Part shown: positions 9,756 to 18,909 of the stretch, one piece after another
Layout: every line of letters begins with the position of its first letter
Position numbering within the stretch: the first letter of the stretch is position 1
NCBI GenBank assembly: GCA_903900235.1
Contig: CAIUMH010000093.1
Coordinates: 1-64,000 of the forward strand
DNA length: 64,000 bases
Source: an uncultured Actinomycetes bacterium
GTDB taxonomy: Bacteria > Actinomycetota > Acidimicrobiia > Acidimicrobiales > RAAP-2
Direction: 5' to 3'
Notes under the pieces: model-generated
Told to the model about the DNA's origin: nothing
Database searches by the model: none
What the model saw: only the letters and a program-made list of their open reading frames with translations
Program-made: the position numbers and the translations under genes

Positions 9756-11978
9756 TCAGCCTCGCGCACCGGGGAGCTGTCGAAATGCCTCGAACACACC
9801 GTCGAGCTGCTTGAGCGAGTTCAGGAGTGATTCGAGCAGGCCCGGCTCGCCGAGCTCGATGTCGAAGGTCATCCGACTCACGCGATCAGCCGTGGTGGCG
9901 GTGCGGGCGGCCACGATGTTCAAGTGGTGTTCTGAGACCACTTGGCTCACATCGGCGAGCAGGTGACCGCGGTCGAAGGCGTGTACTTCGATGGTCGCCC
10001 GATAGACACCCTCGCCTGACGCGTCCCACTCGACGTCGATGAGCCGTTCCTTGGATCGTTGCGTGAGCGCCACCCCATTCGAGCAATCCGTCCGATGAAC
10101 AGAGACGCCTCGACCCTGCGTCACGAACCCCATGATCTGGTCACCCGGCACCGGCGTGCAGCACCGGGCGAGATGCACCATCAGGTCATCAAGGCCCTCG
10201 ACATAGATTCCCGCCGTGCGGCCATCGGCTGATCGGGGTGTGCGAGCACTTCGGCTGGCGGTCGTCGGAAGTTGGTCGACCTCTCCTCCTCGCATCTCGC
10301 GTCCGAGGCGCTGAACCACGGACTGCGCCGAGATCTGCCCATCACCGATCGCCGCGAAGAGCGTGTCGACGTCGCCCAGGTTCAGAGCGGTGGCCACGGT
10401 CTTCAATGCCTCAGAGGACAAGGTCGCCGCGACAGGGATGGACGCTCGACGAAGCTCTCGAGCCGTCTCATCTCGACCTTGCTCAATAGCATCGTCACGG
10501 CGTTCCCGGCTGAACCACTGACGAATCTTGTTGCGCGCACGTGACGACGCGACGAATCCCATCCAGTCCCGTGAAGGACCAGCGGCCCCAGCCTTCGACG
10601 TGAGGATCTCGACGGTGTCAGCCGAATTGAGCCTCGTGTCGAGAGGGACGAGGCGCCCGTTCACCTTGCCTCCAATGCACCGGTGACCCACCTCAGTGTG
10701 AATGGCGTAGGCGAAATCAACGGCCGTGGACCGAGCCGGCAGGGCGATGACCCGACCCTTTGGCGTGAAGACGTAGACCTCATCCTCCTCGAGGTCGAGC
10801 TTGAGCGCTTCGAGGAAGGCGATCGGATCGCTGATCTCTGAATCGGTCTCGGCGATGCGTTGCATCCATGCCAGTTCGTCGCTGCCGCTCTGATCCTCCT
10901 TGTAGCTCCAGTGGGCAGCGATGCCGAACTCGGCCCGTGCGTGCATCTCCCGAGACCGCACCTGCACCTCGAGCGGCTTACCGCCAGGTCCGATCACCGT
11001 GGTGTGCAGCGACTGATAGAGGTTGAACTTCGGTGTATTGATGTAGTCCTTGAAACGACCTTGAACCGGACGCCACAGGGCATGGATGGCCCCGAGGACG
11101 CTCCAACAATCCTCCTCGCGTTCGGTGATGACCCGCAGCCCAATGAGATCGAAAATATCGTCGAAGGCCTTACCCCGAACGACCATCTTCTCGTAGATGC
11201 TCCATAGGTGTTTGCCTCGGCCAGTGACCTCGGCCTCGACGCCCATCTCTTCAAGGCGGGTGCGCAGCAAGGAGATCACTTGCGCCACATAGGCGTCCCG
11301 CTCCGGAGATCGAGCCGCCACCATCTGCTCGATCTCGGCATAGCGCTTCGGATGAAGGGTGGCGAAGGCAAGATCCTCAAGTTGCCACTTGACCTGCTGC
11401 ACCCCAAGCCGGTGAGCAAGCGGCGCATAGACATCCAAGGTCTCCTGCGCGGTTCGACGTTGCTTGTGCTCTGGCATGACCGCCAGTGTCCGCATGTTGT
11501 GGAGACGGTCCGCAAGCTTGATCATTAGTACCCGCCAATCCGACGCCATGGCGATGAGCATCTTGCGGATGGTGGCTGCTTGCTGGGCCTCTTTCGAGTC
11601 GAAGGCCAGCCGATCAAGCTTGGTAACCCCTTCGACCACTGCTCCAATCTGGGCACCGAACAGCTCTGAGATCTCCGTCCCAGTAAGGTCCGTGTCCTCT
11701 GCGGCATCGTGAAGCAATGCCCCCGCCACAGTCACCTCGTCGAGGCCCAGATCGGCCACGATCCCCGCCACGGCGACAGGATGGACGATGTAGGGCTCCC
11801 CCGACTGGCGCATCTGGCCGGCATGCGCCTCGGCCGCCGCCCGTGCCGCTCGGATGATCAAACCCGTTGGCTCAGCCGGATGGGAGCGCTTGAATGATTC
11901 GAGGACCGGACCGAGTAGCTCGTCGACTGCACCCGACGATGCATCGCCCGAGGTGACGGCCAGATCCGAGCGCTCCAT
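9756..11978 (-). CDS. relA: Bifunctional (p)ppGpp synthetase/hydrolase, RelA/SpoT family
   Basis: The stringent-response Rel enzyme, 740 aa with full domain content. The hydrolase HD domain carries H90-D91 and E94-D95 (LLHDAAEDTD), so hydrolysis should be active. The synthetase domain has FDDIFDLIGLRV and the NLYQSLHTTV block. A TGS domain (VYVFTPKGRVIALP), a helical/zinc-finger region with CC and the C-terminal ACT domain follow. It sits between secF and hisS. A TACCGT hexamer exactly 6 bases before the ATG, with no usable Shine-Dalgarno sequence, suggests a leaderless promoter inside the gene cluster. Confidence 0.96.
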   Translation of the reverse strand: MERSDLAVTSGDASSGAVDELLGPVLESFKRSHPAEPTGLIIRAARAAAEAHAGQMRQSGEPYIVHPVAVAGIVADLGLDEVTVAGALLHDAAEDTDLTGTEISELFGAQIGAVVEGVTKLDRLAFDSKEAQQAATIRKMLIAMASDWRVLMIKLADRLHNMRTLAVMPEHKQRRTAQETLDVYAPLAHRLGVQQVKWQLEDLAFATLHPKRYAEIEQMVAARSPERDAYVAQVISLLRTRLEEMGVEAEVTGRGKHLWSIYEKMVVRGKAFDDIFDLIGLRVITEREEDCWSVLGAIHALWRPVQGRFKDYINTPKFNLYQSLHTTVIGPGGKPLEVQVRSREMHARAEFGIAAHWSYKEDQSGSDELAWMQRIAETDSEISDPIAFLEALKLDLEEDEVYVFTPKGRVIALPARSTAVDFAYAIHTEVGHRCIGGKVNGRLVPLDTRLNSADTVEILTSKAGAAGPSRDWMGFVASSRARNKIRQWFSRERRDDAIEQGRDETARELRRASIPVAATLSSEALKTVATALNLGDVDTLFAAIGDGQISAQSVVQRLGREMRGGEVDQLPTTASRSARTPRSADGRTAGIYVEGLDDLMVHLARCCTPVPGDQIMGFVTQGRGVSVHRTDCSNGVALTQRSKERLIDVEWDASGEGVYRATIEVHAFDRGHLLADVSQVVSEHHLNIVAARTATTADRVSRMTFDIELGEPGLLESLLNSLKQLDGVFEAFRQLPGARG

Positions 11979-11984
11979 TCCTCA

Positions 11985-11990
11985 ACGGTA
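11985..11990 (-). promoter_or_regulatory. Putative -10 element (TACCGT) for leaderless relA
   Basis: TACCGT is separated from the relA ATG by exactly 6 bases. The AGGA in the spacer touches the start codon and is too close to act as a Shine-Dalgarno sequence. It would give relA a promoter independent of the upstream sec genes. No -35 hexamer is recognised. Confidence 0.4.
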
Positions 11991-12013
11991 CTCGGCAGGT
12001 CGCCAGCCGAAGG

Positions 12014-13228
12014 TCAGTGGCGCTTCTTCTTGGACTTGCGCGGCCGAGGAGCATCGCCAACGACCGGCGCACCAGCAGCGATGCGAGCGGCGGCTGAACC
12101 CGGGCGTATGACGCCCGACGCAGTACCCGATGACGTGCGACCCTGCGATGCACCGTCTTGCGCCGCTTCGACCGGCGTCATGACCTGGCGTGCGCCTCGA
12201 GCCTCAAGACGCTGAGCGACGGCCTTCCACTTTTGCTCTCGCTCCTTGAGGATGGCGAGCATGGGCGAGGCGATGAAGATCGAGGAGTACGCCCCGGCGA
12301 ACAGTCCAACGAATAGCGCCACTCCGTAATTGAGCAAGGTCGTCGCTCCGAGAATCTCGGCGCCCACCACCAGCACAGCTAGCACCGGCAGGATCGCCAC
12401 GAGGGAGGTGTTGATCGATCGGGCCAAGGTCTGGTTCATCGACAGGTTCACCATCTCCGAATACGTCATTCGACCAGAGGCACCGAAGGACCGGGCATTG
12501 TCGCGCACTCGATCGAAGACCACGACGGTGTCGTAGAGCGAATAGCCGAGGATGGTCAGCACGGCCACGACCGTGTCAGGGGTGATCTGGAATCCGAAGA
12601 TGGCATAGATCCCGAGCGTCACCAACAGGTCATGGATCATGGCGATGAAGGCAGCGAGCGCCATCTTGGGCTCGAATCGGAAGCTGATGTAGATCAAAAC
12701 CGCGGCGAAGAACAGCAGGAGAGCCCAGAGCGCCCGGCTCGTCACCTCGCCACCCCAGGTGGGACCGACGGTGCTGGTCGACACTTGATTGCGAGGAACA
12801 CCCGTCACCTCAGCCAGAGCAGTGATGACCTTGGCACTCGTCGCCTCACGCTGCGATGGGGTCTCACTGTTGAGATCGGCCTGGACTGAGATGGTTCTTC
12901 CACCGAGCTGCTGGACCACCGGTGCGGTCAAGCCCGCCTTCTCTACTGAAGTCGTCACGGTGTCGACCGAGACGTTCTTGGCCTGCACCTCCCAGATGGA
13001 GCCACCGCGGAAGTCGATACCGAGGTTGAGTCCTCGCACACCCATCGCCGCGATCCCACCCACGATGATCAAGGCTGAGATGGTGAACCAAATCTTGCGG
13101 CGCCCGACAAAGTCGAACTGCGTCTGTCCCCGATACATCCGCCGGAATGCACCGACGCGAGCCGGCTCCCTGGTCGAGGTTGCCGGCGCGGACGTCGCTT
13201 CAGTGGTCATGTCATCGATCTCGCTCAT
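12014..13228 (-). CDS. secF: Protein translocase subunit SecF
   Basis: A membrane subunit of the SecDF complex that uses the proton gradient to complete export (404 aa). The first membrane segment is at about 46-64, followed by the family motif GLNLGIDFRGG and a periplasmic domain. Five further membrane segments follow, including the GYSLYDTVVVFDRVRDN signature of SecD/SecF. The tail is long and basic and ends RKSKKKRH. The ATG overlaps the secD stop (ATGA). Confidence 0.96.
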   Translation of the reverse strand: MSEIDDMTTEATSAPATSTREPARVGAFRRMYRGQTQFDFVGRRKIWFTISALIIVGGIAAMGVRGLNLGIDFRGGSIWEVQAKNVSVDTVTTSVEKAGLTAPVVQQLGGRTISVQADLNSETPSQREATSAKVITALAEVTGVPRNQVSTSTVGPTWGGEVTSRALWALLLFFAAVLIYISFRFEPKMALAAFIAMIHDLLVTLGIYAIFGFQITPDTVVAVLTILGYSLYDTVVVFDRVRDNARSFGASGRMTYSEMVNLSMNQTLARSINTSLVAILPVLAVLVVGAEILGATTLLNYGVALFVGLFAGAYSSIFIASPMLAILKEREQKWKAVAQRLEARGARQVMTPVEAAQDGASQGRTSSGTASGVIRPGSAAARIAAGAPVVGDAPRPRKSKKKRH

Positions 13229-14808
13229 GCGTCCTGCAACTCCTGCTCGGCCTCGTTCTCGGTTTGCTTGCCAGCATTGAGGCCCCGGGCGACGCCGAAG
13301 CGCCGAGCACCACTGGCCCGGTCAGAGCGACCAAGGAGGATGACGGCTGGCCTCGTGAAGTAATACGTCATCACGATGTCGAGGATCGTTGACAGGCCGA
13401 GGAAGAAGGCAAATCCTCGCACCGCACCGATGGCCACGAAATACAGGATCACCGCCGCCAGTAGTGACACGAAGTCGGCTGCCAGTACCGTCCGCCAGGC
13501 CGAGTGGAACCCACGGTCGACGCTTGTTCGCACGCTCCGTCCGGTGCGCGCCTCGTCCTTCAAACGTTCGAAGTACACGATGTACGAGTCCACGGTGATG
13601 CCGATCGAGACGATCAGGCCGGTCACGCCTGCCAATGTGAAGCTCGGGGCGATGGTGGTATGACCGAGAGCCGAGACGATGGCCCACAGCAGCATCGACG
13701 TCAGTCCAAGCCCAGCTACCACCACAAGTCCCAGTGCTCGGTAGTAGATGATCGTGTAAATCAGCACAAGGATCAGACCAACAAGGCCCGCTCCGAGTCC
13801 GGCCACCAACGAGGAGTGACCGAGCGTCGGTGAGACCGTCTGTGTGGTCAGAGGAACGAGGCGGACGGGCAGAGCGCCGAACTGCAGGGCTCGCGCCAGA
13901 TCTTGCGCCTGACTCTGAGTGAGGCTGCCGCTGATCTGCCCTGTACCGCTGAAGGAAGAGAACGTGGACTGACCCGGCTGGATCAGCGGAGCCGACACAA
14001 CCTGGCCATCAAGATCAATGGCGATGATCTGGTGGAAGTTCTGCTGCGCCACCTTGTCCCACTCAGCAGACCCCGTGGAGGTCAAGGTGTAGTTGACGAC
14101 CCATGCACCCGTCTGATCTTGCGAGGCCTGAGCGGTCTTTACGGCCTGGCCAGTGAGTTGGGCAGGACCGAGCAAGTAGCGCACCGACCCGGAACCGGTA
14201 AGACCCGGGAGCAATACCGTCGACGCCTTGTCATCGCTGTACGATGCCGTCGATCGGTAGGCAGCGAGTGAAGGGTCAGGACCGACATTGTTTGCGTTGT
14301 AGCCCGACACGCTGGCCGAGCTGGGCGTGATCGCCAGATTCGCTGCACTCAATGCATAGGCCGAACCGCATTGAGGCAGCGTTGTTCCTGCTGGCGCCGC
14401 CTTCTTCGACTTTGACCCGACAAACGGTGGTGCGTAGCACAGAGCCGGGCGGAACAGCAGCTGCGCGGTCTGTCCGACCGTGGCGAGGACTGAACGGGCA
14501 TTCTTGACACCCGGCACGGTCACCACGATGTCGGTTCCTTGGGTCTGAACCTGAGCACCGGAGACGCCGAGCGCGTCGACTCGGTTGGTCAAGATCACCA
14601 CGGTCTGCTTCAGGTCCGCCTGTGACGGGTTGCCCTGCGGTCGATACACGACCGAGAGACCACCGGCGAGGTCGAGCCCGAGCTTCGGGGACCACTTGGC
14701 GGCCATGGTGGCCGAAAATGCCCCCACGGTGATCACCAGCACGGCGATCAGACTCACCCAGAGGCTGCGATTTGACTTACGACTCGGAGCCGCCAGTGTG
14801 GCCGCCAT
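13225..14808 (-). CDS. secD: Protein translocase subunit SecD
   Basis: A membrane subunit of SecDF, 527 aa. The first transmembrane helix is at about 17-35, followed by the SecD signature LGLDLAGGLSVVY. The large periplasmic P1 domain is at about 55-330 and then the RND-like six-helix core with TVDSYIVYFERLKDE. It is encoded between yajC and secF. The start ATG shares one base with the yajC stop (TGATG). Confidence 0.96.
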   Translation of the reverse strand: MAATLAAPSRKSNRSLWVSLIAVLVITVGAFSATMAAKWSPKLGLDLAGGLSVVYRPQGNPSQADLKQTVVILTNRVDALGVSGAQVQTQGTDIVVTVPGVKNARSVLATVGQTAQLLFRPALCYAPPFVGSKSKKAAPAGTTLPQCGSAYALSAANLAITPSSASVSGYNANNVGPDPSLAAYRSTASYSDDKASTVLLPGLTGSGSVRYLLGPAQLTGQAVKTAQASQDQTGAWVVNYTLTSTGSAEWDKVAQQNFHQIIAIDLDGQVVSAPLIQPGQSTFSSFSGTGQISGSLTQSQAQDLARALQFGALPVRLVPLTTQTVSPTLGHSSLVAGLGAGLVGLILVLIYTIIYYRALGLVVVAGLGLTSMLLWAIVSALGHTTIAPSFTLAGVTGLIVSIGITVDSYIVYFERLKDEARTGRSVRTSVDRGFHSAWRTVLAADFVSLLAAVILYFVAIGAVRGFAFFLGLSTILDIVMTYYFTRPAVILLGRSDRASGARRFGVARGLNAGKQTENEAEQELQDA

Positions 14809-15224
14809 CAGCTCTCGACCTCCGGAGTCCCGTCGCCACCCTCAACCTCAGGCGGCCGGTCTCCTGATTCGCTGCTCGGAGCCGGCACCGCATAGGGATC
14901 ATCGACCTTGCCAGCGATGGCCTGCTTGGAGAAGGTCAGGTTGGTGCTCGATGCGGCGTCGGGGCCCTCACCATGGATGTGTCCCGTGCGGATAACCACG
15001 TGCGATGGGCTCACATCGACAACCTGTCCCTCAAGCCCCCCAATCGTCCGCACCCACTCACCGGCCTCCACCTGCTTGGCGTTATCACGCTCGGCCCGCA
15101 TCTTCGCCTGACGTGGCCGGATGTACAAGAAGTACACGAGACCGAACACGGCGATCATGATCGGCAGAAACAGCGACGATCCCCCGGACTTGGCAGCAGC
15201 GGCAAGGAATATGGCGATCGGCAC
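14808..15224 (-). CDS. yajC: Sec translocon accessory subunit YajC
   Basis: A small single-span membrane protein that binds SecDF-YidC (138 aa). The membrane segment is at about 18-36 and is followed by YIRPRQAKMRAE and the conserved VRTIGGLEGQVVDV block. The acidic Pro/Glu-rich tail is longer than in enteric YajC, as is common in Actinobacteria. The GTG start at 15224 has GGAG 9 bases upstream. It probably begins the yajC-secD-secF unit, since 75 bases separate it from ruvB. Confidence 0.93.
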   Translation of the reverse strand: MPIAIFLAAAAKSGGSSLFLPIMIAVFGLVYFLYIRPRQAKMRAERDNAKQVEAGEWVRTIGGLEGQVVDVSPSHVVIRTGHIHGEGPDAASSTNLTFSKQAIAGKVDDPYAVPAPSSESGDRPPEVEGGDGTPEVES

Positions 15225-15265
15225 GAGAGTCAGCTCCGGAGGCGTAGTGGTCGGAATCAGGTTTG

Positions 15266-15271
15266 ACCCTA
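15266..15271 (-). promoter_or_regulatory. Possible -10 element (TAGGGT) for yajC-secDF
   Basis: TAGGGT lies in the 75-base gap between ruvB and yajC, about 41 bases before the GTG. This would give a conventional leader carrying the GGAG ribosome site. No -35 is clear. Confidence 0.25.
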
Positions 15272-15299
15272 TCGCAGCAGGGATCGACTGCGGTTGCGC

Positions 15300-16352
15300 T
15301 CAGAGCAACCGGGCGGCCTCAGGGGTCTCAAGACCCAGATGGCGGTATGCAGGAAGGGTCGCCATGCGTCCCCTTGGGGTACGGAGCACGAGACCCTGCT
15401 GGACCAGAAACGGCTCGTAGGCGTCCTCGATGGTCGAGGGCTCCTCTCCCACCGACTGCGCCAAGGTCGTGAGACCGACTGCAGCACCGGCGAAGCGACG
15501 ACACAGCGTGTCGAGGATCGCCCGGTCGAGCTTGTCGAGACCAAGCGCGTCGATGCCGAAGAGATCGAGGCCCTCCTCGGCAGTCGAGCCGGTGATCGTC
15601 CCGTCACCGCGCACCTCAGCCACATCTCTCACCCGACGCAGCAATCGGTTCGCAATCCGCGGGGTGCCCCGCGATCGCTCAGCGATCGCTCGGGCCCCCT
15701 GGTCGTCGATCACCACCTTGAGCAGACTGGCGGATCGCAACACGATCGATTCGAGATCGGCAGGCTCGTAGAGGTCGAGACGACCCACGAAACCAAACCG
15801 ATCCCGCAGCGGACTGGCCACGAGCCCGATCCTTGTGGTCGCTCCCACAAGCGTGAACGCAGGGAGCTCGAGGCGGATCGACCGTGCGCTCGGACCCTTG
15901 CCGACCACGATGTCGAGCGCTCCGTCCTCCATCGCCGGATATAGAACTTCTTCGACCACCTTGGGCAGCCGATGGATCTCATCGATGAACAGCACGTCAC
16001 CCTCATTGAGATCGGTCAGCAATGCCGCGAGATCACCGGGTCGCACCAACACGGGGCCCGACGTAATACGCAAGCCGACACCGAGCTCTGCAGCCACAAT
16101 GCCAGCCAGCGAGGTCTTTCCAAGGCCCGGAGGACCAGCGAAGAGAAGATGATCGACGGCTTGACTCCGTCGCTTGGCCGCCGTCAGGACGATCTCGAGA
16201 TGACTAATCAGATCACGCTGGCCGACGAAATCGCTGAGGTTCCTTGGACGCAGCGATGCCTCGACGCGCTCCTCCTCCGCCAGCGGTCTGGCGGAGACCG
16301 CAGATCGCTCTGGAGCTACTCCTCCTTCGATCACATCTCTACGCGGGCTCAC
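15300..16352 (-). CDS. ruvB: Holliday junction branch-migration helicase RuvB
   Basis: The AAA+ motor of the RuvABC resolvasome (350 aa). Walker A GPPGLGKT is at 73-80 and Walker B FIDEIHRL at 122-129. Sensor/arginine-finger elements include GATTRIG and LRDRFGF, and the C-terminal winged helix has LDKLDRAIL and TPRGR. The start is GTG at 16352, overlapping the ruvA stop as GTGA, consistent with a coupled ruvCAB operon. Confidence 0.97.
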   Translation of the reverse strand: MSPRRDVIEGGVAPERSAVSARPLAEEERVEASLRPRNLSDFVGQRDLISHLEIVLTAAKRRSQAVDHLLFAGPPGLGKTSLAGIVAAELGVGLRITSGPVLVRPGDLAALLTDLNEGDVLFIDEIHRLPKVVEEVLYPAMEDGALDIVVGKGPSARSIRLELPAFTLVGATTRIGLVASPLRDRFGFVGRLDLYEPADLESIVLRSASLLKVVIDDQGARAIAERSRGTPRIANRLLRRVRDVAEVRGDGTITGSTAEEGLDLFGIDALGLDKLDRAILDTLCRRFAGAAVGLTTLAQSVGEEPSTIEDAYEPFLVQQGLVLRTPRGRMATLPAYRHLGLETPEAARLL

Positions 16353-16939
16353 GAGCGACTCAACTCGCGCAATGCCATGCGAAGCAGATCCTCGACTGGA
16401 GCCGAGGAATCAAGGCCCGAGAGGGTCCGACCAACCTCGTCGGCGGAGTAGCCGAGCGCCACCAGCGCCTCCGACACCTCGCCCCGGGCTGCAGACGATG
16501 ACGCCGAGGCGGAGGCGGAGGGTTGATCGTCCGCTCCGCCAAGATCTGATCCCTGGAGCTCGAGCACCAGTCGGGCGGCGGTCTTCTTGCCTACCCCCGT
16601 GACGGTCTCGAAGGCTGCGCCGTCGGCGTCGCGGACAGCCCTGGCCACCCCAGTGGCGCCGAGGCTTCCCAAGATGGCCAGCGAGAGCGACGGTCCGACC
16701 CCGTGCGTGCCGAGGAGCACCTCGAAGACCTCTCGTTCGGACTCATCGGCGAATCCGAACAGGGTGATGGCGTCCTCCCTGACCAATGTGTGGACCGCTA
16801 CCTCGATCGGTGCAGGTCGAGCTAGCAGCTCAGACTGCGTCGACGTCGTGACCAAGAGCCGATAACCCACGCCACCGACATCGAGGACGACGACCCCTGG
16901 TCCGGTCCGCACCACCTCTCCCCGAAGCCAAGCGATCAT
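16349..16939 (-). CDS. ruvA: Holliday junction DNA helicase RuvA
   Basis: Binds four-way junctions and loads RuvB (196 aa from ATG 16939). The OB domain begins MIAWLRGEVV, and the HhH region has GVGPSLSLAIL and GVGKKTAARLVLEL. A flexible Ser/Ala linker precedes the C-terminal RuvB-binding domain (ALVALGYSADEV). The frame is open upstream, but this ATG gives the family N-terminus and overlaps the ruvC stop as ATGA. Confidence 0.96.
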   Translation of the reverse strand: MIAWLRGEVVRTGPGVVVLDVGGVGYRLLVTTSTQSELLARPAPIEVAVHTLVREDAITLFGFADESEREVFEVLLGTHGVGPSLSLAILGSLGATGVARAVRDADGAAFETVTGVGKKTAARLVLELQGSDLGGADDQPSASASASSSAARGEVSEALVALGYSADEVGRTLSGLDSSAPVEDLLRMALRELSRS

Positions 16940-17451
16940 CGTCGGGCTCCGGCCGCATCGATTGCCTTCCCTAGGCGGACCCCTGAGAGGTGGCATATTG
17001 CCAGCGCCAGCGCATCGGCTGCATCCGGAGGAGAGGGTGGTGCGTCGAGACCACACATCTGGGCCACCATTGCTGCCACCTGGGCCTTGGTTGCCGAACC
17101 ATTGCCGACGACCGATTGCTTAACCTCATTCGGCGAGTACTGAGCGGTCGGTAGGTCCCGTTGCGCCGCAGCACACAGTGCGAGACCTGAGGCTTGGGCA
17201 ACCGAAACCGCTGTTCTGACGTTGGCTTGGAACAAGATCCGTTCGACGACCACACAGTCGGGTTGCACCTCGTCGAGGAGATCGTTGAGATCGCCCGCCA
17301 GCTGGGCAAGCCGGCGGTCGACCCCGAGCTCGACGTCGGTTTCCAACACCCCAGCGGCAACCGCCGTCAGCATCGATGGGCCACCACTAGAACGGGTCAC
17401 CACGCCAAATCCACACCTGGTCAGGCCGGGATCAATCCCTAAGACGAACAT
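16936..17451 (-). CDS. ruvC: Crossover junction endodeoxyribonuclease RuvC
   Basis: The Holliday junction resolvase, 171 aa. The RNase H-like catalytic residues are visible: D7 (GIDPG), E70 (VVVERI), and D143 and D146 in PPDAADALALAICH. ATG 17451 is chosen for the canonical MFVLGIDPGL start. A TAACAT hexamer lies 7 bases before it and no Shine-Dalgarno sequence is seen, so the ruvCAB unit may begin with a leaderless message. Confidence 0.96.
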   Translation of the reverse strand: MFVLGIDPGLTRCGFGVVTRSSGGPSMLTAVAAGVLETDVELGVDRRLAQLAGDLNDLLDEVQPDCVVVERILFQANVRTAVSVAQASGLALCAAAQRDLPTAQYSPNEVKQSVVGNGSATKAQVAAMVAQMCGLDAPPSPPDAADALALAICHLSGVRLGKAIDAAGARR

Positions 17452-17458
17452 GCGTTCG

Positions 17459-17464
17459 ATGTTA
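17459..17464 (-). promoter_or_regulatory. Putative -10 element (TAACAT) for leaderless ruvCAB
   Basis: TAACAT is followed by 7 bases (CGAACGC) and then the ruvC ATG. It lies in the short gap after yebC and follows the leaderless spacing seen elsewhere in the window. Confidence 0.4.
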
Positions 17465-17515
17465 GCCAGCCTGGCGAACCAGCGCGCGGACCGATCCCTG
17501 CCCACTCAGACCAGT

Positions 17516-18265
17516 TCAGCCCTCGTAGCTTGCCAAGATCTCGTCAGGCATGTCGAAGTTGGCATGCACATCCTGGACGTCATCGAGATCATCGATTGCA
17601 TCCATGAGCCGGAGTACCTTCTTCGCTTCTGCCTCATCTGTCACCGGAACTGTCTGAGTCGGCTCCAGCGAGGGGTCGGCCGACACTGCAGTGATGCCAA
17701 GCGCCTCGAGGGCCTCGCGGACCCCGTGGAGATCTTGGGGGGCACAGGTCACTCGCCAGTGGTCGCCGGCATCGCTCAGGTCGTCAGCCCCCGCATCGAG
17801 CGCAGCCTCCATCAGCTGATCCTCATCAAGTTCTCTCGGAAAGGTCAAGATGCCCCTGCGCTCGAACTGCCACGACACGGCCCCTGGCTCCGCCATCGAT
17901 CCACCATTGCGGCTGAAGACATTTCGCATCTCGGCACCGGTGCGATTGCGGTTATCGGTGAGCGTCTCAACAATCAAAGCCACGCCGCCTGGGGCGTATC
18001 CCTCATACGTCACCGACTCGTAGCGAACGCCCTCGAGTTCGCCGGTCCCCCGCTTGATCGCACGCTCGATCGTGTCGAGCGGCACTGAGGAGTCACGTGC
18101 CTTGGCATACATCGTCCGCAGGGTCGCGTTGGCATTGATATCGCCTCCACCTTCCCTGGCAGCGACCTCCACCTGGCGGATCAACTTGGCGAAGACCTTG
18201 GCTCGGGCCTTGTCCTTGGCGCCCTTCTTGTGCTTCGTCGTAGCCCACTTTGAGTGACCCGACAT
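17516..18265 (-). CDS. yebC: YebC/PmpR/TACO1-family protein
   Basis: A 249-aa member of the YebC family, annotated as a transcriptional regulator and more recently tied to translation of difficult peptide stretches. The N-terminus MSGHSKWATTKHKKGAKD is nearly invariant in the family, followed by YEGYAPGGVALIVE and NRNRT. A strong AGGAGG ribosome site sits 6 bases before the ATG, unlike most genes here, which suggests high expression. It lies upstream of ruvCAB as in many Actinobacteria. Confidence 0.95.
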   Translation of the reverse strand: MSGHSKWATTKHKKGAKDKARAKVFAKLIRQVEVAAREGGGDINANATLRTMYAKARDSSVPLDTIERAIKRGTGELEGVRYESVTYEGYAPGGVALIVETLTDNRNRTGAEMRNVFSRNGGSMAEPGAVSWQFERRGILTFPRELDEDQLMEAALDAGADDLSDAGDHWRVTCAPQDLHGVREALEALGITAVSADPSLEPTQTVPVTDEAEAKKVLRLMDAIDDLDDVQDVHANFDMPDEILASYEG

Positions 18266-18281
18266 GCTGCCTCCTTCGTCG

Positions 18282-18301
18282 TGCAGCCCATCATGGCTGC
18301 A
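18282..18301 (-). repeat. Inverted repeat / stem-loop between pdxT and yebC
   Basis: Seven-base perfect arms TGCAGCC and GGCTGCA surround a 6-base loop. In the transcribed direction the hairpin lies after the pdxT stop and just before the strong yebC ribosome site. It has no U-tract, so it is not a standard terminator. It could be a processing or attenuation structure or a protein site. Confidence 0.4.
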
Positions 18302-18316
18302 TGCTGATGCTACCGA

Positions 18317-18907
18317 TCAGGCGAGTGCGGCCTCGGCGCGCTCAAGCAAGAGCCCGTGGAGGCGGTCGTCCCCGGCCAGCTCGGGATGAAAGGCGCAGCC
18401 GATCAGCCCGCCTTGGCTGACGATCACAGGCTCGAAGTCTTCACCCTCGAGCCTCCCGAGGACCTCGACATCGTGACCCACTGACGTGATCCGAGGGGCT
18501 CGAATGAAGACCGCATCAAAGGGCGACCCAAGTTCGTCACAGGCCACCGTTGTTTCGAAGGAGTAGCGCTGTCGACCATGGCCATTGCGTCGCACGACGA
18601 CGTCAAGACCGCCAAGGGGATGCTGATCTGGTCGCCCGTCTTCGACTTCGTTGGCCAGCAGCACGAGTCCTGCGCACGTCCCGAGTGTCGGCCTCTGGCT
18701 ACGAGTCCACTCCTCGACCGCCGGGCGAAGGCCGGACTTATCAAGCAACAGCCCCATTGTCGTTGACTCGCCACCGGGCAAGATCAACGCGTCGACGTCA
18801 GAGAATGATGCTCGAGATCGAACCTCGACGACCTCGGCCCCGAGGCGGCGCACCACGACAGCGTGCTCACGCACATCGCCCTGGAGGGCGAGGACTCCGA
18901 CTCTCAC
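18317..18907 (-). CDS. pdxT: Pyridoxal 5'-phosphate synthase glutaminase subunit PdxT
   Basis: The class I glutaminase that supplies ammonia to PdxS for PLP synthesis (196 aa). The N-terminus is VGVLALQGDVREH and the substrate loop is LPGGESTTMG. The nucleophile Cys is in GTCAGLVLL and the His/Glu pair in AFHPELAGDDRLH. The GTG start is 2 bases after the pdxS stop, so the two subunits are coupled. Confidence 0.95.
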   Translation of the reverse strand: MRVGVLALQGDVREHAVVVRRLGAEVVEVRSRASFSDVDALILPGGESTTMGLLLDKSGLRPAVEEWTRSQRPTLGTCAGLVLLANEVEDGRPDQHPLGGLDVVVRRNGHGRQRYSFETTVACDELGSPFDAVFIRAPRITSVGHDVEVLGRLEGEDFEPVIVSQGGLIGCAFHPELAGDDRLHGLLLERAEAALA

Positions 18908-18909
18908 GG

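Noticed and set aside
15273-15292. Terminator between yajC and ruvB
   Set aside because: Only 5-base arms (CGCAG/CTGCG) with a 10-base loop and no T-run; too weak to call.
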